Assembly: GCA_002339135.1 (NCBI GenBank)
Contig: DDJR01000076.1
Location: forward strand, 1 to 37,730
Source of the DNA: Flavobacteriales bacterium UBA2619
GTDB lineage: Bacteria; Bacteroidota; Bacteroidia; Flavobacteriales_D; Sanyastnellaceae
DNA: 37,730 nucleotides
Direction of reading: 5' to 3'
Shown here: positions 31,918 through 37,730 of the stretch, in pieces
Layout of the letters: each line of letters begins with the position of its first letter
How positions within the stretch are numbered: the first letter of the stretch is position 1
Position numbers and translations under genes: made by a program
The notes under the pieces: generated by a model
Database searches by the model: none
Told to the model about the DNA's origin: nothing
The model's input: only the letters and a program-made list of their open reading frames with translations

Positions 31918-32820
31918 ATGAAACACTTTATACTCCCTTGCGCTCTTCTTGTCTTTGGATCAGCTTTCGGTCAAACTCCTCTTTTAGAAGAAAATTTTGA
32001 CTCTTATGCTGTAGGTGACTACATCGGAGCTTCTAGTGCTGTTTTCTCAACTTGGAGCGGAGCTACTGGTGGTGATGAAGATGCTCAAGTCAGTGATGAA
32101 CAATCTAATTCTGGAACTCAATCCTTAAAAATATTTGGATCTATGGCTGGCGGACCTATGGATATTTACTTACCTATCGGGCTGGAGACAGCTTACGAAG
32201 TGAGCTTTAATGTCTACGTGCCGTCAGGAAACTCCGCTTATATAAATGTTCAGGAGCAACTAATACCAGGTCAAGCTTGGGCCTTTGATTTGGTCTTTGC
32301 ATCGAACGGTCAGGTGATGTTTGGGATCGACCAGATAGATCTTGCTTTCGGTTCTTACTCACCTGATTCTTGGACTGCAATTTCTTTTCGAATGGATCCC
32401 GTAAATGACAGAGCTGAAATTTTCGTTGGAGGTGTATACCTTGCGAATGTTGCATTTGACGATGTGATCGGAGGAATTAACTTCTTTGGATATGGAGATG
32501 GAGCTTCTGAGGGGCTTTACTACATTGATGATGTAGTTGTTGTAGAAACTGATGACGTGATTAACGGACTTGAAGAAGCGAATCAACTTGATGTAGCTTT
32601 TGGACCCAACCCCGCGAATAACTTTATCCAGCTCTCGAGCAATGCTTCGAACGGTGTTGTTAGAATTATGGCTTTAAATGGTCAAATCGTGAAAGAAATC
32701 ACTGCCACGAACTTACTTTCTGGCACACGCATCGACCTAGACCTTGACAACGGAATCTATCTTGTAGAACTGACCTCAAATGGCAACCGCACAATGCGTA
32801 AGCTAGTCATCAGCAAGTAA
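31918..32820 (+). CDS. T9SS-exported protein with a jelly-roll-like domain
   Basis: The protein has 300 residues. Signal peptide MKHFILPCALLVFGSAFGQ. Residues 22-210 form a lectin-like beta-sandwich: it starts with LLEENFDSYAVGDYI, has SGTQSLKIFG and ends with YYIDDVVVVE, the usual pattern of concanavalin-like or carbohydrate-binding domains in Bacteroidota cargo. Residues 220-300 are a T9SS type A sorting domain: VAFGPNPANNFIQLSS, MALNGQIV, NGIYLVELTSNGNRTMRKLVISK in pieces. It should be secreted through the outer membrane and kept at the surface. There is no catalytic signature. A strong hairpin terminator follows at 32854. Confidence 0.88.
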   Translation: MKHFILPCALLVFGSAFGQTPLLEENFDSYAVGDYIGASSAVFSTWSGATGGDEDAQVSDEQSNSGTQSLKIFGSMAGGPMDIYLPIGLETAYEVSFNVYVPSGNSAYINVQEQLIPGQAWAFDLVFASNGQVMFGIDQIDLAFGSYSPDSWTAISFRMDPVNDRAEIFVGGVYLANVAFDDVIGGINFFGYGDGASEGLYYIDDVVVVETDDVINGLEEANQLDVAFGPNPANNFIQLSSNASNGVVRIMALNGQIVKEITATNLLSGTRIDLDLDNGIYLVELTSNGNRTMRKLVISK

Positions 32821-32853
32821 TTAATATGCGTTAGTGCTCTGCACTACTTCATG

Positions 32854-32888
32854 AAAAGGGCTATTCCAATAGGAGTGGCCCTTTTTTT
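32854..32888 (+). terminator. Rho-independent terminator, probably bidirectional
   Basis: A 14-bp stem (AAAAGGGCTATTCC with GGAGTGGCCCTTTT, one A-A opposition replaced by wobbles at two G-T pairs) closes an AATA tetraloop and runs into seven T residues. It lies between the ends of the T9SS cargo gene (+) and the alpha/beta hydrolase (-) and can serve both, since T residues also follow on the minus strand. Confidence 0.85.
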
Positions 32889-32905
32889 ATGATGTCAATT
32901 AACAA

Positions 32906-33760
32906 TCAGACTGAGCGTAGTTGAGGATGAAGTTTAGCTAAGAACTGCTTAACAGCTTGAGCCATCTTAAAGGTGTGTGTTGGCAAATCTTTAGATGCCC
33001 AAGGATGAGAGGCCCCAAAAGTATGAGATGCACCAGCGAGAACGACAATTTCACTTGATTTTGCCCAACCTACAAGCTTTTGCCCCTCTGAAAGATGCAC
33101 TGCAGTGTCGCGATCTCCGTGAATAACAAGGACAGGACATAAAAGGCTTCGGACTGCGCTCTCTATGTGAAGGGAAGTGTGATTCTCCACAAAATCTTCA
33201 TAAAATGAAAATGAATGGGATAAGACTTGTTTTGTTCGGCCATTTAGAATTTCCAGCCGGTCGGATTCTTTCCAATTGGCAAGTGCCTCTCCAGAAGGAA
33301 ATCGGGATGCGAAGTCACATACAGAAGCTAGCATAACAAGACCGTCTGTATGAGTTGTCGATGCAGCAACAGCAGCAATCCCTCCTCCTCTACTGTGGCC
33401 CATAACGATAAGTTTTTCAGAGTCATGAAGCATTCCTTCACGTGCGAATGCAATAACCGATTCAAGATCAGTTTTTTCTATAGAGTACGTGTTTTTTGAC
33501 CAAGCTGTTTCGTCAGAACATGCATGAAAACTAGGAGCAACATGACCGTTGTGGGTGAAGTTAAATCGGATAAAATCCCAACCTTCTTCAGCAAGTGAAT
33601 CACCCAACAGATCCCAAGCCCCCCAATCCTTAAACCCCTTGTAACCGTGAGCGAAAACAATGCGTCCTTGACGACTCGAAGCATCTGAGGCATGGTGAAT
33701 ATCACCATGTATTTTGCCGAAAGGGCTAAGATGTGTAAAAGGTGTGTGATTAATGTTCAT
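32906..33760 (-). CDS. Alpha/beta hydrolase, dienelactone-hydrolase/BAAT-like
   Basis: ATG 33760 (MNINHTPFTHLSP) gives 284 residues; the extension to 33814 overlaps the opposite gene's promoter region. The fold shows FAHGYKGFKDWGAWD (oxyanion loop region, 37-50), nucleophile elbow VMGHSRGGGIAA (119-130) with Ser123, VIHGDRDTAVHLSEG (Asp) and GASHTFGASHPW (His). This pattern fits cytoplasmic hydrolases related to prolyl oligopeptidase or dienelactone hydrolase; the substrate cannot be told. TAATTTTG at 33781-33788 on the minus strand sits 20 nt before the start. Confidence 0.88.
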   Translation of the reverse strand: MNINHTPFTHLSPFGKIHGDIHHASDASSRQGRIVFAHGYKGFKDWGAWDLLGDSLAEEGWDFIRFNFTHNGHVAPSFHACSDETAWSKNTYSIEKTDLESVIAFAREGMLHDSEKLIVMGHSRGGGIAAVAASTTHTDGLVMLASVCDFASRFPSGEALANWKESDRLEILNGRTKQVLSHSFSFYEDFVENHTSLHIESAVRSLLCPVLVIHGDRDTAVHLSEGQKLVGWAKSSEIVVLAGASHTFGASHPWASKDLPTHTFKMAQAVKQFLAKLHPQLRSV

Positions 33761-33780
33761 CAGGTTGTAAATTGCATATT

Positions 33781-33788
33781 CAAAATTA
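33781..33788 (-). promoter_or_regulatory. Bacteroidota -7 box for the alpha/beta hydrolase
   Basis: TAATTTTG on the minus strand, 20 nt before ATG 33760. It also supports that start over 33814, which would place the box inside the gene. Confidence 0.5.
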
Positions 33789-33802
33789 TAGCAAAACAAA
33801 GA

Positions 33803-35341
33803 ATGAGACTTCAATTAAGTTTATTTTTTACAATCTGTGTACTTTCTTTCGCAACACTTTCAGCCCAAACTTCAAGCGAACTTGTTGTAACAGTAGAAGG
33901 TCTAGGAGCAGATTCTGTATTTCTAGCGAATTACTATGGGTCAAGACTCTACTACAGTGACACCACTGTAGCAGACAAGAACGGACACTTTGTCTTCAAA
34001 GGAAAACCATTTGACGAGTGTGGCAAATATGCTGTCGTTCTTCCAGGACCTGTATTCTTCGATATGATGTTGGTTGATGAACCCATGGAATTTACAACAA
34101 CGTTGAAAAATCCACAGGGAGATATGCAGATTGTCAAAAGTGAGGAAAACAAGGTGTTCTATAATTACCTCAACTTCCTAAACAACAAACGCGAGGAACG
34201 TACACCCCATGATGCTGTCCTCAACGACTCGACATCTTCTTCATTACAAGTAGAAATTGCAAAAACAGCAATGAAAATAATGAATTCAGAGGTTGTAGAA
34301 TACCAAGATGCGCTTATTGATGATCCGCGAGATTATTTATTCGGAAAATATCTCGGGATGTTACGTGAGCCACAAGTGCCTAACGCGCCGGCGAATGTAG
34401 AAGATGTTCGGTTTTGGAATTACATGTACTACAGAGACCATTATTGGGACAGAGTCGATTTTACAGACTCACGGCTGGTCAGAGATGGAAGCTTTCACAA
34501 CATGATCGAAACATGGTGGAGTAAAGTCATTCCACCAGACCCAGACACCCTGTTTTTTGAAGCTAAGAAACTCTTAACAAAGGCTGCCGATAACAAGGAT
34601 ATGTTTAAATACATACTACACCACATGACATTTCAAAGCGAGTCTTCTAAAGTGATGTGCATGGACAAGGTCTTTGTCGACCTAGTCAATGAATACTATG
34701 TAACAGGAAAAGTAAAGTGGTTGGATGAGAAACAACTTGCAAAGATTGTCGACAGAGCAAAGGCACTTAAATTTTCAGTTTGTGGAAATATTGCACACGA
34801 CATTACATTGCCTGGGTTAGACGGAACAACCTGGAAATCACTTCACGATATCGAAGCAAAATATACGTTGATGGTGATCTGGGAAAGCAGTTGTGGGCAT
34901 TGTAAACAAGAGATGCCAGTGCTTCAGCGCATTTATGAAGAATGGAACAACAAAGGTCTAGAAATTTACGCAATAGGAAATGATTTCGAACCAGAGCCTT
35001 GGGTGGAATATTTAAAAACAACCAATTACACAGATTGGATTCACGTAAGTGACAATCCACTAATCAATGCACAAGACAGTGCAGCTGCACTCATAAAAAG
35101 TGGCATCACTGATTTAGAGTCCTTGAACTTCCGAACCACATTTGATGTCTTTTCTACACCCAAGCTCTTTTTACTTGATGAGAATAAAAAAATCTTAGCA
35201 AAACAAATTGGGGCACTCCAATTGGCTGAGATGCTCTACAGGATTGAAGGTCTAGAGCCTCCGCATCCTGACTTCTTTCTTTCTGAAGAAGCTCTTGACA
35301 AGATGAAGCGCCTGGAAGAACAAGAAAAAAACAAGCATTAA
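33803..35341 (+). CDS. TlpA-like thioredoxin-fold protein, exported
   Basis: ATG 33803 starts a signal peptide (MRLQLSLFFTICVLSFATLSAQ) and 512 residues. Residues 25-110 form a beta domain like DUF4369 (VTVEGLGADSVFLANYYG), the middle is helical and resembles DUF5106, and the C-terminus is a TlpA/AhpC-type thioredoxin domain with the redox motif SSCGHCKQEMPV (CGHC at about 364-367). Such proteins of Bacteroidota reduce or oxidise thiols in the periplasm. The cis-Pro is probably in FSTPKLFLLDENKK. The tail is Glu/Lys-rich. It is divergent from the hydrolase with 42 bp between starts. The methyltransferase gene follows after 46 nt on the same strand. Confidence 0.9.
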   Translation: MRLQLSLFFTICVLSFATLSAQTSSELVVTVEGLGADSVFLANYYGSRLYYSDTTVADKNGHFVFKGKPFDECGKYAVVLPGPVFFDMMLVDEPMEFTTTLKNPQGDMQIVKSEENKVFYNYLNFLNNKREERTPHDAVLNDSTSSSLQVEIAKTAMKIMNSEVVEYQDALIDDPRDYLFGKYLGMLREPQVPNAPANVEDVRFWNYMYYRDHYWDRVDFTDSRLVRDGSFHNMIETWWSKVIPPDPDTLFFEAKKLLTKAADNKDMFKYILHHMTFQSESSKVMCMDKVFVDLVNEYYVTGKVKWLDEKQLAKIVDRAKALKFSVCGNIAHDITLPGLDGTTWKSLHDIEAKYTLMVIWESSCGHCKQEMPVLQRIYEEWNNKGLEIYAIGNDFEPEPWVEYLKTTNYTDWIHVSDNPLINAQDSAAALIKSGITDLESLNFRTTFDVFSTPKLFLLDENKKILAKQIGALQLAEMLYRIEGLEPPHPDFFLSEEALDKMKRLEEQEKNKH

Positions 35342-35387
35342 GAATACCTAGGCGGATTGTGAAACCATGAGTTAATTTCAGTCAGAG

Positions 35388-35933
35388 ATGAGCCACAGGC
35401 AATTTTTAAAACTATTTCTTAAGCAGCCGAACATCAATGCATCAATTATTCCAAGCTCAAAACAAGCAGCGAAAGGAATGGTTCATGGCCTAGATTTAGG
35501 CAACATGAAATATGTCGTTGAACTGGGTCCAGGAACAGGAGCCTTTACCGATATTCTGTCTGAAAATCTTCCTCAAAACTGCAAGGTATTGCTTGTTGAA
35601 CTTGAGGAGGAATACATTGAGCCACTTCAAAAAAGATTTGATGACAGATTCGAAGTGGTGAGGTGCAGCGCTTGTCAATTGTCATCACTTCTACAAGAAA
35701 GAGGAATCGATCATGTTGACCTTGTTATCAGTGGGCTCCCATATACGTTGCCCGAAGAAGTGAAAAAGACCTTGTTTAAAACCCTATTAAAACTAACGCA
35801 TCACGGTACACAAATGAGGTGGTTTACATATTTCCCTTTTTTAATGAAAAAGCATTATTCCGACTTTCAAATGAAAAAATCTTGTTTTGTTTTGTGGAAT
35901 TTTCCTCCCATGTGGATTTATTCAGTTAACTAA
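35388..35933 (+). CDS. PmtA-like phospholipid N-methyltransferase family protein
   Basis: This is a SAM-dependent methyltransferase of 181 residues. Family pattern: FLKQPNINASIIPSSKQAAK at the N-terminus, motif I VVELGPGTGAFTDIL (43-57), acidic motif II LLVELEEEYIEPLQ, SGLPYTL in motif IV and a C-terminal MRWFTYFPF ... VLWNFPPMWIYSV. These features match PmtA-type enzymes that methylate phosphatidylethanolamine, related to the rRNA adenine dimethylases in fold. Whether it makes phosphatidylcholine or acts on another substrate is unknown. It is short but appears complete. No signal peptide. Confidence 0.85.
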   Translation: MSHRQFLKLFLKQPNINASIIPSSKQAAKGMVHGLDLGNMKYVVELGPGTGAFTDILSENLPQNCKVLLVELEEEYIEPLQKRFDDRFEVVRCSACQLSSLLQERGIDHVDLVISGLPYTLPEEVKKTLFKTLLKLTHHGTQMRWFTYFPFLMKKHYSDFQMKKSCFVLWNFPPMWIYSVN

Positions 35934-35977
35934 GAAGCAAGTGTGTAAAATAATGTTGCATGTAGAAATTACTTGAC

Positions 35978-35985
35978 TACATTTG
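35978..35985 (+). promoter_or_regulatory. Promoter of the RRM gene
   Basis: TACATTTG (-7) with a TTG at 35956-35958, 19 nt upstream (-33), fits the Bacteroidota promoter well. The gene start is 25 nt downstream. Confidence 0.65.
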
Positions 35986-36010
35986 CATCGCATTTTTAAT
36001 TATTTTTATT

Positions 36011-36271
36011 GTGAATATTTTTGTAGGAAATCTAGCTTGGGGCGTCGATGACGTTGTATTAAAAGAAACATTTGAGGCTCACGGCTCTGTAGACAGTGCT
36101 CGTGTAATTCATGATCGTGAAACAGGCCGCTCACGCGGGTTTGGCTTTATAGAAATGCCTAACTCTGACGAGGGGCAAGCTGCCATTGAGGCTCTAGAAG
36201 GCAAAGATGTAATGGGTCGTCCGATCCGTTGCAACGAAAGTGAGCAGCGTGAAAAGCGTCGCTCTTTCTAA
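36011..36271 (+). CDS. RRM-type RNA-binding protein with GTG start
   Basis: The 86-residue protein is a single RNA recognition motif. RNP2 is IFVGNL (3-8) and RNP1 is RGFGFIEM (42-49), with Phe44 and Phe46 as RNA-stacking aromatics. The tail is basic (EQREKRRSF). These short RRM proteins are common in Bacteroidota and cyanobacteria and bind single-stranded RNA; some are linked to cold adaptation. The start is GTG at 36011, which is needed to include the first beta strand, and no ATG lies nearby in frame. There is no Shine-Dalgarno sequence, only an AT-rich leader. A strong promoter box and a perfect terminator make it a one-gene unit. Confidence 0.93.
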   Translation: MNIFVGNLAWGVDDVVLKETFEAHGSVDSARVIHDRETGRSRGFGFIEMPNSDEGQAAIEALEGKDVMGRPIRCNESEQREKRRSF

Positions 36272-36288
36272 GAGACGAAACCACATTT

Positions 36289-36324
36289 AAAAGCCCCGAC
36301 TGTATTTTGTCGGGGCTTTTTTTT
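36289..36324 (+). terminator. Rho-independent terminator of the RRM gene, possibly bidirectional
   Basis: A perfect 12-bp stem (AAAAGCCCCGAC with GTCGGGGCTTTT) closes an 8-nt loop and continues into T residues. On the minus strand the stem is also followed by TTTT, so it may end the ABC exporter transcript too. Confidence 0.92.
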
Positions 36325-36350
36325 GTCCTAAATTTTCAAAACATCAAAGA

Positions 36351-37730
36351 TTATATCCTACTTTGATACGTGTGTAACTCATGGTACCTTCCTTCGGACT
36401 CTAACAACATATCATGGGTTCCGTGCTCAACAATGCGCCCCTCTTCCACAACTAAAATTTGATCCGCTTGGCGAATAGTACTTAAGCGGTGTGCGATCAC
36501 AAACGTGGTTCTGTTTTTCATTAATTCGCTTAAGCTTTTCTGAATATAAGATTCACTTTCAGTATCTAAGTTGGAGGTAGCTTCATCTAAAATAATGATT
36601 TTAGGGTTGGCTAAAATAGCTCTTGAAATAGAAATTCTTTGGCGTTGACCACCAGACAGCTTCACTCCTCTTTCTCCAATAACAGTGTCGAGTCCATCTG
36701 CAAAACGATCAGTAAATTCATCAACATAAGCTCCTCTTACAGCTTGATCTAACTCTTCTGAACTTGCATTGGGTCTTGGAAACAAGATGTTGTCTCTGAT
36801 CGTCCCCTCAAAAAGAAAGTCATCTTGAAGTACAACGGCGAGATTCTGTCTGTAACTGCTTAGATTGACTGTGGCGATATCGATCGAATCAATTGTAACT
36901 CTGCCAGATTCTGGATTTAAAAATGTTGCCACAAGACCCGCAATCGTAGACTTTCCAGACCCCGATGAACCGACGAGAGCAGTTACACTTCCTGGGTTTG
37001 ATTTGAAAGAGATGTGATGCAACACTTCTTTGCTTTCTTCATAGCTGAACGAAACATCGTGGAATTCAATGTGACCTTGAACGTCTTTCAAAAACTCAGT
37101 GCGCACTTCTGAATCATCTTCTTCTTTCATGTTCATCAGTTCTTGAGTGCGATCTAAACCTGCCATGGCGTCTGTCAATTGACTGCCGATGTTACCCATT
37201 TGAACAATGGGTGCTATCATGAATCCCAACAACAATGTAAAAGAGAGAAATTCTCCCATGGTCATGGTTCCTCCCATCATGAAGTATCCTCCTATTCCCA
37301 TAATGCCGGTCGAAGCAAGACCAATTAAAAAGATAGATGAGCTCCCAATAATGGCAGTAGCAGTCAAGCTCTTTTTTACATTTTGGAACAATCGATCGAC
37401 ACCCTTCTCAAAGTTGATACTCTCCTGCTTTTCAGCATTAAACGCCTTAATCACCCTGACTCCACCTAAAGTCTCTGTCAGGCTACCTTGTACCTCAGAA
37501 TTAATCTTACCTCGTTCTCTGAAAATAGGTCGCACATACCCGAATGCTTTCAACATCACAACAGCGAATATTACAATTGGCACCAAAACAGAAAGGGTCA
37601 TAATCGGGCTAATTTGAATCAGAAGAATTGTAGAAGCAACAGAGGTTAAAGCACCTCCGATTAACTGAACAAACCCTGTCCCTACAAGATTTCTTACACC
37701 TTCAACATCTGTCATAACTCTAGAAACCAA
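36351..37730 (-). CDS. ABC exporter, MsbA-like, 5' end outside window
   Basis: 459 residues are visible, and the N-terminal part (about 130-150 residues) lies beyond the window; the codon at 37730 is an internal TTG, not a start. Residues 1-195 are transmembrane helices of an exporter-type domain, with the coupling segment SRVMTDVE at the edge. The ATPase has Walker A GSSGSGKS (254-261), Q-loop LQDDFLFEGTIRDN, signature LSGGQRQR (358-365), Walker B IIILDEAT (378-385) and H-loop His414 in VIAHRLSTI. The form (fused membrane and ATPase domain) fits lipid or drug exporters of the MsbA group. Substrate not determinable. Confidence 0.94.
   Translation of the reverse strand: MVSRVMTDVEGVRNLVGTGFVQLIGGALTSVASTILLIQISPIMTLSVLVPIVIFAVVMLKAFGYVRPIFRERGKINSEVQGSLTETLGGVRVIKAFNAEKQESINFEKGVDRLFQNVKKSLTATAIIGSSSIFLIGLASTGIMGIGGYFMMGGTMTMGEFLSFTLLLGFMIAPIVQMGNIGSQLTDAMAGLDRTQELMNMKEEDDSEVRTEFLKDVQGHIEFHDVSFSYEESKEVLHHISFKSNPGSVTALVGSSGSGKSTIAGLVATFLNPESGRVTIDSIDIATVNLSSYRQNLAVVLQDDFLFEGTIRDNILFPRPNASSEELDQAVRGAYVDEFTDRFADGLDTVIGERGVKLSGGQRQRISISRAILANPKIIILDEATSNLDTESESYIQKSLSELMKNRTTFVIAHRLSTIRQADQILVVEEGRIVEHGTHDMLLESEGRYHELHTYQSRI

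Noticed and set aside
32833..32845. AGTGC-TCT-GCACT hairpin after the T9SS cargo gene
   Set aside because: Only 5 bp with a 3-nt loop and no T-run; the real terminator follows at 32854.
29494..33760. The two alpha/beta hydrolases, YqgE and DUF2797 as a defence island
   Set aside because: All are separately promoted housekeeping-type families without nucleases, NTPases or toxins nearby.
1..37730. CRISPR arrays, tRNA or rRNA genes, insertion sequences, prophage
   Set aside because: No regularly spaced repeats, no cloverleaf-like or rRNA core sequences, no transposase or integrase motifs were seen in either strand.

Overview
The window is an ordinary, densely coded chromosomal segment of a member of the Bacteroidota, most likely a marine flavobacterium. 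Three things point there. Secreted proteins carry C-terminal type IX secretion (T9SS) type A sorting domains. The promoter-like octamer TAnnTTTG, the Bacteroidota -7 element, recurs in front of genes, with few strong Shine-Dalgarno sequences. The gene content also fits: 542-residue PruA, GH92 mannosidase, TPR/PD40 envelope proteins, DUF2797 and YqgE. I see no phage genes, transposase, integrase, CRISPR array, tRNA or rRNA.

Layout. 1-1084 (-) is the N-terminal part of a TPR/PD40 envelope protein cut by the window edge, too short for a complete entry as an ORF but open throughout. It is followed by pruA (+) with its terminator, a small HARE-HTH-like protein (-), the RNase P RNA gene rnpB (-), a PD40 lipoprotein (+), an RluE-type pseudouridine synthase (+) and a PlsC acyltransferase (+). 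fadH and a 1,494-residue exported protein of unknown function (8570-13054) form a minus-strand pair; then come prmA and tpiA (-), divergent from recQ and rlmI (+). pdxH, a PhoD-like phosphatase and a highly structured T9SS-exported protein (all -) lead to a 344-bp gene-free stretch.

From 21407 a tightly packed plus-strand cluster runs paaZ, S41 peptidase, GH92 mannosidase and class III aminotransferase, with junctions of 13 nt, 1 nt and a 4-nt overlap. The rest holds an HSL-type esterase (-), YqgE (+), DUF2797 (-), a second T9SS cargo protein (+), an alpha/beta hydrolase (-), a TlpA-like thioredoxin protein (+), a PmtA-like methyltransferase (+), an RRM RNA-binding protein (+) and a truncated MsbA-like ABC exporter (-).

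How the genes fit together. Much of the segment is housekeeping: translation and RNA maturation (rnpB, RluE, RlmI, PrmA, RRM), central metabolism (TpiA, PruA, PdxH) and lipid metabolism (PlsC, FadH, PmtA-like). The surface and export genes are typical of a bacterium degrading polymers in seawater: GH92, PhoD-like phosphatase, two T9SS cargo proteins, the TPR/PD40 protein and S41 peptidase.

I did not find a convincing new multi-gene system. The most unusual items are a DUF2797 protein that appears to have lost most of its zinc-ribbon cysteines, the mixed paaZ-S41-GH92-aminotransferase cluster, the giant exported protein next to fadH, and -7 boxes placed only 4-5 nt before start codons, which suggests leaderless transcripts.
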